The position numbers and the translations under genes are program-made. A DNA stretch of 64,000 nt from Aurantibrevibacter sp041749595. GTDB lineage: Bacteria > Bacteroidota > Bacteroidia > Flavobacteriales > Flavobacteriaceae. Positions 17,092-26,686 of the stretch are shown here, piece by piece (within the stretch, counting starts at the first letter, position 1; every line of letters starts with the position of its first letter). The DNA is taken from positions 1 to 64,000 of the forward strand of contig JBGTBA010000064.1 in the NCBI GenBank assembly GCA_041749595.1, read 5' to 3'. Under the pieces are notes generated by a model, which was not told where the DNA came from, ran no database searches, and saw only the letters and a program-made list of their open reading frames with translations.

Positions 17092-18000
17092 TTGTCCAAA
17101 ATAGAGGCTTGGGTAAGTGCGTCCCGTCTTAGGACACTTCCGCTTTCCGTATCAGGCATAATTACCGGCACCTCCTTGGCCAATTCATACGGCCACCATA
17201 ATAGTTTGATTTTTATTTTAGCCCTATTGACAACCGTTGGCTTTCAGATTACTTCCAATTTTGCAAATGACTATGGGGATGGTGTTAGGGGTACCGACAA
17301 CCAGGAAAGGATTGGCCCAAAACGGGCTTATCAAAGCGGCACACTGACCAAAAGGGAATTAAAAACGGGGATACTATGTTCCGTAGCCATAAATTTTATA
17401 TGGCTATTGGCCTTGTTACAAGTTTCATTCGGAATGGAAAATATTGCATACTTTCTGCTCTTTGGGTTTCTTGGAATTCTATGCATCTGGGCCGCCATTA
17501 CATACACGATGGGAAATTTGGCATATGGGTACAAAGGGTTTGGCGATGTTTTTGTGTTCTTTTTTTTTGGATTGCTCGCTGTCTTGGGATCGATGTTCCT
17601 ATACACAAAATCCTTTAATTTTATTGCGCTCCTTCCAGCTACCACCATCGGTCTTTTATGTACCGGGGTCATCAATTTAAACAACTTAAGAGACCATCAA
17701 TCCGATAAAAAATCCAATAAAAATACCATGGTCGTGAAAATGGGATATGGGGCAGGGAAAAGATACCACACATTTCTTATGGCCGTATCTTTTTTAAGCC
17801 TTTTGGTTTATATAATCATTAGCTATAAAAATTATGCCAGCCTTCTTCCCCTGCTTACTTTTATCCCTGTTTTTTACCACTTAAAAAGAGTACGTAACAC
17901 TAAAGATCCGTCTTTGCTGGATCCAGAACTAAAAAAACTGGCCTTAAGCACTTTTTTGTTGTCCATACTGTTTTACATTAGTCTTAATATTTTTTTGTAA
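17092..18000 (+). CDS. menA: 1,4-dihydroxy-2-naphthoate polyprenyltransferase
   Basis: This 302-residue UbiA-superfamily membrane enzyme attaches the isoprenoid chain to DHNA, forming demethylmenaquinone. About eight helices are visible, with the two aspartate-rich motifs NFANDYGDGVRGTD (prenyl diphosphate and magnesium) and NNLRDHQSDKKSNKNT. The frame begins with TTG at 17092, one base after the preceding stop, and no ATG lies nearby, so TTG is accepted. Confidence 0.94.
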   Translation: MSKIEAWVSASRLRTLPLSVSGIITGTSLANSYGHHNSLIFILALLTTVGFQITSNFANDYGDGVRGTDNQERIGPKRAYQSGTLTKRELKTGILCSVAINFIWLLALLQVSFGMENIAYFLLFGFLGILCIWAAITYTMGNLAYGYKGFGDVFVFFFFGLLAVLGSMFLYTKSFNFIALLPATTIGLLCTGVINLNNLRDHQSDKKSNKNTMVVKMGYGAGKRYHTFLMAVSFLSLLVYIIISYKNYASLLPLLTFIPVFYHLKRVRNTKDPSLLDPELKKLALSTFLLSILFYISLNIFL

Positions 18001-18033
18001 ATTTGGAGAACTAACTGCCTAAACCAACTTATT

Positions 18034-18792
18034 TTGGAACAACCTATAAGAATTCTTATCGTAGAGGACAATGTCATAATTGCCGATGACATGCAATCTA
18101 TGTTGGAAGAAATCGGCTACGAGATAGTAGACAACGTAATTGTCTATGAGCAGGCAGAGGAAGTCCTTAAAACCAAACAAGTGGACCTTGTACTGATAGA
18201 CATTATTCTTGCTTCGGCTAGGACAGGGATAGATCTGGGCAAACATATTAGGGAAAAATATAACATACCGTTCATTTTTGTAACTTCAAATTCGGATAGG
18301 GCAACCGTGGAAAACGCCAAAACGGTAAAGCCAAATGGATATTTGGTAAAACCTTTTGAGCAGCAGGACCTGTACACATCCATTGAAATAGCACTTTCCA
18401 ATTTTAATTATTTGGAAAAACCGGATGGCTCAGATGGCAACGAACAATTTGGAAATGATAGGTTACTGTCAAATTCCATCTTAAAGGATTCTATTTTTGT
18501 AAAAAAACAGCATTTATACTATCGCATACAGTTTGAAGATATCCAGTTCATTAAGGCCGATAACGTATATCTTGAGGTAAACACGGTAGATAAAAAATTT
18601 TTGGTGCGCTCACCATTGAAGGACTATCTGGAAAAACTGCCTTCCAAGAAATTTTACAGGGTACATAAATCCTACATTGTCAACGTGGACCATATAGGTG
18701 CCATAAACTCAAAGGATATCATGGTAAACAACACCCTTATCCCAATTTCAAAGGAATTTAAGGAGTTCATCATCTCCGCTATGAATTCATAG
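18034..18792 (+). CDS. LytTR-family response regulator
   Basis: This 252-residue regulator has a receiver domain (about residues 1-125; acidic pocket EDN, phosphoacceptor D56 in DLVLIDIIL, lysine in NGYLVKPF) and a LytTR DNA-binding domain (about 150-250, with RVHKSYIVNVDHI). It starts with TTG 33 bases after menA. A TPR sensor kinase with a HisKA_2 domain lies downstream in the same direction, so they probably form one two-component system. LytTR regulators bind direct repeats; no such site was identified here. Confidence 0.9.
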   Translation: MEQPIRILIVEDNVIIADDMQSMLEEIGYEIVDNVIVYEQAEEVLKTKQVDLVLIDIILASARTGIDLGKHIREKYNIPFIFVTSNSDRATVENAKTVKPNGYLVKPFEQQDLYTSIEIALSNFNYLEKPDGSDGNEQFGNDRLLSNSILKDSIFVKKQHLYYRIQFEDIQFIKADNVYLEVNTVDKKFLVRSPLKDYLEKLPSKKFYRVHKSYIVNVDHIGAINSKDIMVNNTLIPISKEFKEFIISAMNS

Positions 18793-19298
18793 CACCTGCC
18801 CGAACGTTATAGCTGAAACAGGGCTTTTTGGCCAGATTGGTTTGGATAAACATCGATTAGGGTACCGTTGGAACTTTTGGTTTATTTTTCACAACAAAAA
18901 AAGATGTTTATACAACATAATTTTAATTACACGGATACTTAATAATACATTTGGTGAGTAGTAAAATACGACCCCAAATCTTACCATTTATATAGTAGTG
19001 TTTATTTTGAAAAGGCTGTGCAATTATCTGTACGGCCTTTTCGGATAAAACCAACAGGGCATGATTTTTAGGATGTGCCGTTTTATGCCAAAAACATTGG
19101 TTGAGATAAGCCAATGTATTATGGATAAGCAAGGTTAGCCAACAGATTAGGTTGACTTTACAACAAAAATTTAGCTGATATCTTAAATAGTGTTAAGTTT
19201 GGAGCTGTTGGGGTATAACCCATTGTTGGGGAACAATTATTTTTGCATGGTATAAATTGGAAAGGAAACAACGAAAAAAATTGTTTTCTATTTACGTT
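18793..19298 (+). other. Intergenic region with a terminator-like hairpin before the sensor kinase
   Basis: These 506 bases hold no gene I accept. A 10-bp stem (19010-19019 with 19032-19041, one G-T pair, T-run after it) looks like an intrinsic terminator but lies about 220 bases after the regulator stop, so it may end a long 3' UTR or a small RNA. A perfect -7 box TATTTTTG lies at 19238-19245, 53 bases before the kinase ATG. Confidence 0.5.
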
Positions 19299-21260
19299 AT
19301 GAAAATAAAGATTTATAATATAATAAACACAGGTTTTGTTTTTTTGCTCCTGATGGGTTCGGCGACCGCCCAGGACACAGTAGCGGAAGATAACTTATTT
19401 CAGAAGTTTAAGAGCATCCCGAATGCGGAAGAAAGGTTCGTTTTTTTTTTTAGCACACCAAACCGTTACAAAGAAAATTCCGCCTATGATTGGTTGGATA
19501 ATATAAATTTACACCTAAACAGCTCGCAAAAGAAAAAAGATGTAATAGCGGAAGAACACTACAAACTAATGCAATCCCAAATTTATTATGACTTGGGCGA
19601 CTATGACAAAAGTCTTGCAGTAGCGAATGAACTGTACAAAGAAAAACAGAAGCTTGGTTTTGACAACAAGAAAATCCTTTTGGATCTTATGGATCAGAAC
19701 TATGCCCAATTGCAACTTTTCGATAAGGAACTCGATGTTCGAAAAGAGAAAAAAGAATTGGGAATAACTCAGAACATAGCCTTTTATGATATTTATTCCA
19801 ATCTGGGACTCCATAGAAAAGCCATGGAGGACTATATTATGGAAACCAAAAAGACAGTTGGCGAAAATGACTTTTACGGGCTGGCACAATACCATAATAA
19901 TGTAGGCAATTATCTTAGACTGGATAAATCCGTCTCCGTGGCATTGACAAAATATAAAGAGGCCAAAGGATATATAGACGTTTTTCTCAACGACATGACC
20001 AAAGTAAAATCGGAAATTGAAATTGTCAACGGCAACAATTTACGGGGAATCATTGAGGGCAATATTGGGAGGTGCTATGTGCAGTTAAAACAGTTTGAGG
20101 AAGCCATACCATACTTGGATTCTGCCATAGCGACTATTAATGAATACAGTGCGGGCAAATATTCATCGGATATTGTGGAATTTACATTGGAACTAACGGA
20201 TTGTTATCTTCAAATGGGAAATTATAAAATGGCTCAAAACTTTCTGAGCAAGCCATTAAACCCCATAAAAACAGAAAACATTCTTAGAAAGAATAGATTA
20301 TTGGCTTCCTATTATGACAAGACCAATGATTATAAAAACGAGGTAATCTACCTAAAAAGAAACGCCGCTATCCAGGACTCTGTGAACAATAACGAAGCAT
20401 CTATTAAAAAGCAACAGTTAGCAGCGGTATTTGGACAGGATTTGGCCAATACCAGATCGATGATAGGTGAGCAGAAACTGGCTCTTGAAAAATCAAGGAA
20501 CGAAATGCAGGCCAAGGACGAACGCATTAACTTTGTGTTCATTTCTTTGGTCTTTACCCTGCTGGGCTTTGCCGGAATGTTTTACGCATACCTTAGAAGT
20601 ATTAAAACACAGCGCCTTATTGCCGAGCAAAAGCACATTATAGAAAATTCGTTGGTGGAAAAAGATTCCTTGCTCAAGGAAATCCACCATCGAGTAAAGA
20701 ACAATTTGCAAATGGTATCCAGTTTACTGAGCCTACAGACCAAGAACACCAAAAGCAAAGCGGCAATAGAAGCACTGGAAGAGGGTAAAAGCAGGGTAAA
20801 GGCCATGGCTTTGATCCATCAAAAATTATATCAGAACGATGACCTTTCGGTGATTGAAATGCAAGGATATATTGAAAGTTTGATCAATAGTATCCAATCG
20901 GTCTACAAAAAAGGGGGACATAATATCAACATCACCATAGATGCAGAGGGCGTGGAATTGGATATCGATAGGGCCATTCCTTTTGGATTAGTTCTTAATG
21001 AGCTGGTTTCCAATTCCTTTAAATATGCTTTTCCTGAAGACGATGAAAACGGTAAAATTTATATCCATATCCGAAAAAACGGAGAACAGGGATTTTTTGA
21101 ATACACCGATAATGGCGTTGGTTTGCCCGAAGATACGGATGAAAGGGCCAATGCTTCCATGGGTATTCGATTGATGAATAGACTGGTAAATCAATTGCAA
21201 TCCACATTGAACATAGATAAAACGGCGGAAGGTGTTCGTTTTTGGTTCAATTTTAAATAA
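19299..21260 (+). CDS. TPR-containing sensor histidine kinase (HisKA_2 type)
   Basis: This 653-residue kinase has a signal peptide (ending SATAQ), a periplasmic TPR-rich sensor (about residues 25-400), one transmembrane helix (about 420-440), a HisKA_2 domain with the phosphoacceptor region KEIHHRVKNNLQMV, and an ATPase domain with LNELVSNSFKYAF (N box) and YTDNGVGLPE (G box). I chose ATG 19299 over the upstream TTG at 19257 because only this gives a proper signal peptide. The nearby LytTR regulator is the likely partner. The ligand is unknown. Confidence 0.9.
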   Translation: MKIKIYNIINTGFVFLLLMGSATAQDTVAEDNLFQKFKSIPNAEERFVFFFSTPNRYKENSAYDWLDNINLHLNSSQKKKDVIAEEHYKLMQSQIYYDLGDYDKSLAVANELYKEKQKLGFDNKKILLDLMDQNYAQLQLFDKELDVRKEKKELGITQNIAFYDIYSNLGLHRKAMEDYIMETKKTVGENDFYGLAQYHNNVGNYLRLDKSVSVALTKYKEAKGYIDVFLNDMTKVKSEIEIVNGNNLRGIIEGNIGRCYVQLKQFEEAIPYLDSAIATINEYSAGKYSSDIVEFTLELTDCYLQMGNYKMAQNFLSKPLNPIKTENILRKNRLLASYYDKTNDYKNEVIYLKRNAAIQDSVNNNEASIKKQQLAAVFGQDLANTRSMIGEQKLALEKSRNEMQAKDERINFVFISLVFTLLGFAGMFYAYLRSIKTQRLIAEQKHIIENSLVEKDSLLKEIHHRVKNNLQMVSSLLSLQTKNTKSKAAIEALEEGKSRVKAMALIHQKLYQNDDLSVIEMQGYIESLINSIQSVYKKGGHNINITIDAEGVELDIDRAIPFGLVLNELVSNSFKYAFPEDDENGKIYIHIRKNGEQGFFEYTDNGVGLPEDTDERANASMGIRLMNRLVNQLQSTLNIDKTAEGVRFWFNFK

Positions 21261-21353
21261 ATTTGTACACCCCAAAAGGGCATTTAACAAATAAAGATCA
21301 CTGCCACCTCATCTAGATTAAAGGTGAGTTGGGTTCTTCTAATATCTATTGTG

Positions 21354-22034
21354 ATGAAAATTACGTTCTTAGGTCACGCTTCTTTATGGATAGAAACCGC
21401 AAAACACACGTTATTGGTAGATCCGTTTATTTCCGAAAATCCTAAAACAAAGGGTAAAATAGATATAAATGCGATAAAACCCGATTTTATTTTAGTAACC
21501 CACGCCCATCAGGACCATACTTTAGATGTGGAGGCCATTGCCAAAAGCAGCGGGGCAACCATAGTGAGCAACTATGAAATAGCCACGCATTATCAAAACA
21601 AAGGGCTACAGGCCCATCCTATGAATCACGGCGGTGCCTGGAAATTCGATTTTGGGACCTTAAAATATGTAAACGCCGTACATACTTCCTCTTTTCCGGA
21701 TGGTTCTTATGGCGGACAACCCGGCGGGTTTATACTTTCCGCAGATGGCAAGGAAGTCTATATCGCCGGAGATACGGCATTGACCATGGATATGAAATTG
21801 ATTCCCCTGACCACAAAATTGGATTTGGCTATTTTGCCCATCGGCGACAATTTTACCATGGGGGTAAGTGATGCGCTCATAGCTGCCGATTTTGTGGCGT
21901 GCAAGTCCGTATTGGGCTGCCATTACGATACTTTTGGTTATATAGAGATAGACCATGGAACAGCCGTAAAAGCTTTTGCAGCTGCCGGGAAAAAATTGCA
22001 TCTTTTGGAGATAGGGGGCAATATGGAAGTCTAA
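21354..22034 (+). CDS. UPF0173 metallo-beta-lactamase-fold hydrolase
   Basis: This 226-residue cytoplasmic protein starts MKITFLGHASLWIE and has the metal-binding motif THAHQDH plus later histidines (HTSSFPDG, GCHYDTFGY). It matches the UPF0173 group of metal-dependent hydrolases, close to UlaG-like lactonases. The substrate is unknown. I prefer ATG 21354 to an upstream start at 21324, since the conserved strand begins there. It lies 93 bases after the kinase. Confidence 0.9.
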   Translation: MKITFLGHASLWIETAKHTLLVDPFISENPKTKGKIDINAIKPDFILVTHAHQDHTLDVEAIAKSSGATIVSNYEIATHYQNKGLQAHPMNHGGAWKFDFGTLKYVNAVHTSSFPDGSYGGQPGGFILSADGKEVYIAGDTALTMDMKLIPLTTKLDLAILPIGDNFTMGVSDALIAADFVACKSVLGCHYDTFGYIEIDHGTAVKAFAAAGKKLHLLEIGGNMEV

Positions 22035-22179
22035 GTAGGACAGCCGGATGATCGTTCATTTTAAAAACCGACAGAACAACAATTTTATTAAAAACACTTC
22101 AAAAGAATGGTAATTTGCAATCGCAACAGATATGTTTATAGTGGTTGCGGGAAGATTTATTTTATACTCAAATTATAGC

Positions 22180-22187
22180 TAAATTTG
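22180..22187 (+). promoter_or_regulatory. -7 box upstream of menC
   Basis: TAAATTTG matches TAnnTTTG and ends 10 bases before the menC ATG at 22198. No TTG stands at the usual -33 distance. Confidence 0.4.
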
Positions 22188-22197
22188 AGAAACAAGT

Positions 22198-23250
22198 ATG
22201 AAGGCCATCCATAAAAAATATGTTTTAAATTTTAAACGTCCCAGTAGTACTTCGCGTGGGGTTATGGACCAAAAAGAAACTTGGTTTTTAATTCTGGAAG
22301 AAAACGGAAAGTTTGGAATAGGAGAGTGCGGCTTGCTTCGTGGTTTAAGCATGGACGATGTCCCCGATTATGAGTATTGGCTGCAATGGGTCTGTAATAA
22401 CATACACAAAGGAAAAAACACCTTATGGGAAGAATTAAGATCCTATCCCAGTATTCAATTTGGTTTGGAACAAGCCTTCCTCTCCTTAAACGCAAATTCC
22501 CCTTATAAACTCTTTCCGTCCAATTTCGTGAACGGCAGTGAAAGCATTCCCATAAATGGTTTGGTTTGGATGGGCGATGTAGCCTTTATGCAGGAACAGA
22601 TAGCCCAAAAATTGGAAGAAGGGTGCCACTGCATCAAAATAAAAATTGGAGCTATCGATTTTAAGTCGGAACTTGCCTTATTGGCATCCATTAGAAAAAA
22701 TTATAATCGCTCAAAAATCGAGTTGCGGGTAGATGCCAATGGGGGGTTTTCTGTTGATGAAGCCCTGGAAAAGATTCAATTGTTAGCTGCCTTGGATATC
22801 CATTCCATAGAACAACCCATTAAACAAGGGCAATGGGCAGCTATGGCTCAATTATGTCAAAAAACGCCTATTCCAATTGCGTTGGATGAAGAGCTTATCG
22901 GTGTATTTGATGTAACTGAAAAAGAAGCACTTTTGCAATGCATTCAACCTCAATTCCTAATTTTAAAACCTAGCCTTATCGGGGGCTTTAAAGGAAGTGA
23001 GGAATGGATTGCATTGGCTAAAAAACAAGATATTGGCTGGTGGGTCACCAGTGCTTTGGAAAGCAACGTGGGACTAAACGCCATTGCTCAGTGGACCTTT
23101 ACCCTGAACAACCCTATGCCCCAAGGATTGGGTACCGGCGGATTGTTTACCAATAATTTCGATAGTCCATTATCTGTAAATAAGGGTAGGCTTATTTATG
23201 AAAACAATAAAAATTGGAAAACAAATTTAATAACGGATTTATGTACATAG
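22198..23250 (+). CDS. menC: o-Succinylbenzoate synthase
   Basis: This 350-residue enolase-superfamily enzyme dehydrates SHCHC to o-succinylbenzoate. Visible catalytic parts are the KIKIG lysine pair, the metal ligands in RVDANGG, IEQPI and ALDEEL, and the opposing lysine in LKPSLIGG. The gene overlaps the next (CPBP protease) by 10 bases at TATGTACATAG, which indicates translational coupling, and menE follows. Confidence 0.95.
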   Translation: MKAIHKKYVLNFKRPSSTSRGVMDQKETWFLILEENGKFGIGECGLLRGLSMDDVPDYEYWLQWVCNNIHKGKNTLWEELRSYPSIQFGLEQAFLSLNANSPYKLFPSNFVNGSESIPINGLVWMGDVAFMQEQIAQKLEEGCHCIKIKIGAIDFKSELALLASIRKNYNRSKIELRVDANGGFSVDEALEKIQLLAALDIHSIEQPIKQGQWAAMAQLCQKTPIPIALDEELIGVFDVTEKEALLQCIQPQFLILKPSLIGGFKGSEEWIALAKKQDIGWWVTSALESNVGLNAIAQWTFTLNNPMPQGLGTGGLFTNNFDSPLSVNKGRLIYENNKNWKTNLITDLCT

Positions 23251-24227
23251 AACAGGGCTACAGAGGTACGGACAAACTTTGGATTTATTCAGTACTCCCG
23301 TTAGGGTTTATCGCATTTATGATCTTCAATTATATTTCAACGCTATATGCTCCCATAGATGTGGATGTAATGATGCAAAATTTAATAGAACAATTGGGTT
23401 CCAATACTGTATTGGTCATTTTACTCTTGCCTTTGGCTTTTGGCTTATTCATAGTATGGGGTTGGGTAAAATTGGTACACGCCCAAAGCATAGGCTCTCT
23501 AACGACCTCCCGAAAACGGGTGGACTGGAAACGCATTCTTTTTGCATTTTCATTGTGGGGTTTTTTTTCCGTAGTGTTGACAGCAATAGGCATTTATCTT
23601 TCCCCGGAAGATTATGTTTTTAATTTTAAGCCGGTTCCGTTTCTTATCCTTCTAGGGATTGGCATCACCTTAATTCCGCTACAGACCAGTTTCGAGGAAT
23701 ATTTATTTCGAGGCTATATGATGCAGGGCATAGGGCTTATGGCCAAAAACAGATGGCTGCCTTTGGTGATCACCTCTGTACTATTTGGATTGATGCATTT
23801 GGGAAATCCGGAAGTAAGTAGGTTGGGACTTGGTATTATGGTGTACTATATAGGCACCGGATTTTTTCTGGGAATACTGACCTTGATGGATGACGGCTTG
23901 GAATTGGCCCTGGGTTTCCATGCCGCCAACAATCTTATCACCGCTCTTTTGGTCACAGCAGATTGGACGGCTTTTCAAACCCATTCTATTTATCGTGATA
24001 TTTCTGAACCCAAATTGGGATGGGATGTTTTTGTCCCCGTTTTGGTTATTTATCCTGTTTTACTATATCTGTTTTCAAGAAAATACAAATGGTCTAATTG
24101 GAAGGAGCACCTGACGGGCAAGATAATTCCGAAGGAAATATTTATAGCCCGGCAAGGTCTTGGAAAAGAGGAGGCCCTTACTGCAAAATCAATTTTAGCT
24201 CAGGAAAATCATGGAAACAACTTATGA
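23241..24227 (+). CDS. CPBP-family intramembrane metalloprotease
   Basis: This 328-residue protein has about eight membrane helices and the Rce1/CPBP motifs: EEYLFRGYMMQG (catalytic glutamates and arginine), GLMHLGNPE, and GFHAANN. Family members cleave prenylated or other membrane proteins, or have non-proteolytic roles. It sits between menC and menE, overlapping both (10 bases with menC, 17 bases with menE), an arrangement I believe is usual in flavobacteria. Start ATG 23241 is chosen over an upstream TTG. Role in quinone synthesis is not established. Confidence 0.9.
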   Translation: MYIEQGYRGTDKLWIYSVLPLGFIAFMIFNYISTLYAPIDVDVMMQNLIEQLGSNTVLVILLLPLAFGLFIVWGWVKLVHAQSIGSLTTSRKRVDWKRILFAFSLWGFFSVVLTAIGIYLSPEDYVFNFKPVPFLILLGIGITLIPLQTSFEEYLFRGYMMQGIGLMAKNRWLPLVITSVLFGLMHLGNPEVSRLGLGIMVYYIGTGFFLGILTLMDDGLELALGFHAANNLITALLVTADWTAFQTHSIYRDISEPKLGWDVFVPVLVIYPVLLYLFSRKYKWSNWKEHLTGKIIPKEIFIARQGLGKEEALTAKSILAQENHGNNL

Positions 24228-25296
24228 AACCGTACATCCTTATTTTAAATTAAATGGTTTCTCCCTTTCAAAGGAGGAACTAAGAGAGGTCGGTTATAGC
24301 CTTATCAAGGAAGGAGAACCTTTTGAAAAGGGCATAGGTGACTTTTTGCTCGATTGGCTTAACGAAAAAGATACAATATCGATCCGCACTTCCGGATCTA
24401 CCGGAGTTCCAAAAAAAATATCCCTAAAAAAACAGCAAATGGTGAATTCTGCCTTGGCTACCGGTTCCTTTTTTGGTTTGGACTCTCATAGCAAGGCATT
24501 GCTTTGTCTTTCCGCAGATTATATTGCGGGTAAGATGATGCTTGTCCGTGCTTTGGTATTGGGTTGGAAGTTGGATTATGTGGCCCCATCCTCAAGCCCG
24601 CTATCCGATGTTGAAAAAAATTATGATTTTGTGGCAATGGTACCTTTGCAATTGCAAAATTCCATTGAAAAGTTACACCTGATAAAAACCGTTGTCGTTG
24701 GTGGAGCTCCGGTTTCCCTTCAGTTACGAAAAGAACTCGAACATGTAAAGACATCCGTTTATGAAACCTATGGCATGACAGAGACCATTACCCATATAGC
24801 CATTAAAAAAATAGGGGGAGGTGCAACCGAAACATACTTTACAGCACTTTCAAATATCGCGATTTCCATAGATGAACGGGGTTGTCTTGTGGTGCAGGCA
24901 CCGGAAATTACCAATGCGCCGGTGATAACGAATGATGTGGTACATTTTATATCAGAGAACCAATTTGAATGGTTGGGGAGGTATGATACTATTATTAATT
25001 CTGGAGGTATTAAATTACATCCGGAAGGCATAGAGCAAAAGCTGGAACCACTGATCAAAGTCCCATTTTTTGTGGCCGGGATGCCCGATGCGGATTTAGG
25101 TCAAAAACTGGTGTTATTTATAGAAGGTAAAACAGATGATAAAATACTGACCCAAGTGAAGGAACTCAAAACCCTTCAAAAATTTGAGGTTCCAAAAGAA
25201 GTCCATGCCATAAACCAATTCGTAATTAGCGATAACGGAAAGATACAACGGGCAGCAACCTTGAAAAAGCTGCACATCTATACACAACCCAAATAA
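24211..25296 (+). CDS. menE: o-Succinylbenzoate-CoA ligase
   Basis: This 361-residue ANL-superfamily enzyme activates o-succinylbenzoate with ATP and CoA. The phosphate loop RTSGSTGVPKKI, the YGMTET motif and the hinge and C-terminal lysine region NGKIQRAA are present. It is shorter than most MenE proteins (about 450-490), because the N-terminal subdomain is reduced, as in other Bacteroidota. It overlaps the CPBP gene by 17 bases. Confidence 0.92.
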   Translation: METTYETVHPYFKLNGFSLSKEELREVGYSLIKEGEPFEKGIGDFLLDWLNEKDTISIRTSGSTGVPKKISLKKQQMVNSALATGSFFGLDSHSKALLCLSADYIAGKMMLVRALVLGWKLDYVAPSSSPLSDVEKNYDFVAMVPLQLQNSIEKLHLIKTVVVGGAPVSLQLRKELEHVKTSVYETYGMTETITHIAIKKIGGGATETYFTALSNIAISIDERGCLVVQAPEITNAPVITNDVVHFISENQFEWLGRYDTIINSGGIKLHPEGIEQKLEPLIKVPFFVAGMPDADLGQKLVLFIEGKTDDKILTQVKELKTLQKFEVPKEVHAINQFVISDNGKIQRAATLKKLHIYTQPK

Positions 25297-25327
25297 AGCA
25301 AATAATTCAAAATATAAAGAAATAGCT

Positions 25328-26686
25328 ATGCGCAATAACAACACTGTACGGAGCTTGCTTCTTTTTTTCCTTTTTCTAAATGGCGTCAATGCCCAACAGG
25401 TTTTACCCGAAAATGAAAGGGCACGGGTAATCGACGAAATTCTGGAAGAGCGCTTTAGTACCTTGCTGCCAACGCTTATGGATGTGGCAGATATGGATAT
25501 GTGGATCCTCATTTCAAGGGAATATAATGAAGACCCGGTACTGAAGACCATGCTCCCGTCAACTTGGCTGAATGCCAGAAGAAGGACCATTTTACTGTTT
25601 TATAGGGATAAGAAAAAAAATACCATTGAAAAGATGGCCGTGGCACGTTACGATGTGGGCAAAAGCATCAAATCTGCTTGGGACCAAGAAAAGGAACCCG
25701 ATCAATGGAAACGATTGATGCAGTTGATTGCGGAACGCAATCCGATCAAGATAGGACTTAATTTTTCCAAAGACCACAATATAGCCGATGGTCTTGACAA
25801 GACCGATTATGATGAATTCATGGTCTATTTACCCAAAAAGTACCATGCTATGGTGGTTTCTGCCGAACAGTTGGCTGTTCGCTGGATCGAGACGCGCACG
25901 GAAAGGGAAATGGCAATTTATGGCCAATTGGTAGCTATTACGCACGATATTATAGCTGAGGCGTTTTCCGAAAAAGTAATTACGCCAGGAATTACCACCA
26001 CTACCGAAGTGGAATGGTGGATGCGCCAGAAGGTTACCGATCTGGGGCTGGAAACCTGGTTTCACCCCACGGTAGATGTGCAACGCAGCAATGAGGAACT
26101 TGTAGGCCATCTGTATTCTTTTTCCGGCAGACCCGATGATACGGTAATTTTACCGGGCGATTTATTGCACTGCGATTTTGGGATTACCTATTTGCGTTTG
26201 AATACCGACTGCCAGCAATTGGCTTATGTCCTAAAACCTACCGAGACAGATGCCCCCCCATTTCTTAGGGATGCATTGAAAGACGGTAACAGGATACAGG
26301 ATTTTCTTACTACAAACATGGTGCAGGGTAGGACCGGAAACGAGATTTTGGACAAGGCGTTGAGCGAAGCCAAGGAAGCCCGCCTCACACCTGCCATTTA
26401 TACCCATCCACTGGGGGCATACGGACACTCGGCAGGCACTACTATCGGGATGTGGGATGCGCAGGGTGGTGTAATGAAGGATGATGGGAAAAACTATCCC
26501 TTAAACCCGAATACCGTATATGCCATAGAGCTGAATGCTACCGTAACCATCCCTCAATGGAAACGGGACATACGGATTATGCTGGAGGAAGCCGGTTTTT
26601 TCGGAGAGGAAGGTTTCCGCTATGTCAATGGCAGGCAAACCGGGTTGCTCCTTATACCCAGGTTTAAAGGGCATCAGGGGAATTAA
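25328..26686 (+). CDS. Secreted M24-family metallopeptidase (Xaa-Pro aminopeptidase-like)
   Basis: This 452-residue protein has a signal peptide (ending GVNAQ), a creatinase-like N-terminal domain, and a pita-bread catalytic domain from about residue 190. Metal ligands of M24 enzymes are seen as CDFG and NTDCQ aspartates, GHSAG histidine, and AIELN and MLEEAG glutamates. Periplasmic members trim N-terminal residues before proline. It follows menE by 31 bases but need not share its function. Confidence 0.88.
   Translation: MRNNNTVRSLLLFFLFLNGVNAQQVLPENERARVIDEILEERFSTLLPTLMDVADMDMWILISREYNEDPVLKTMLPSTWLNARRRTILLFYRDKKKNTIEKMAVARYDVGKSIKSAWDQEKEPDQWKRLMQLIAERNPIKIGLNFSKDHNIADGLDKTDYDEFMVYLPKKYHAMVVSAEQLAVRWIETRTEREMAIYGQLVAITHDIIAEAFSEKVITPGITTTTEVEWWMRQKVTDLGLETWFHPTVDVQRSNEELVGHLYSFSGRPDDTVILPGDLLHCDFGITYLRLNTDCQQLAYVLKPTETDAPPFLRDALKDGNRIQDFLTTNMVQGRTGNEILDKALSEAKEARLTPAIYTHPLGAYGHSAGTTIGMWDAQGGVMKDDGKNYPLNPNTVYAIELNATVTIPQWKRDIRIMLEEAGFFGEEGFRYVNGRQTGLLLIPRFKGHQGN

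Noticed and set aside
18923..19132. 69-codon minus-strand frame between the response regulator and the kinase
   Set aside because: No family resemblance, and a terminator-like hairpin lies inside it; treated as non-coding.
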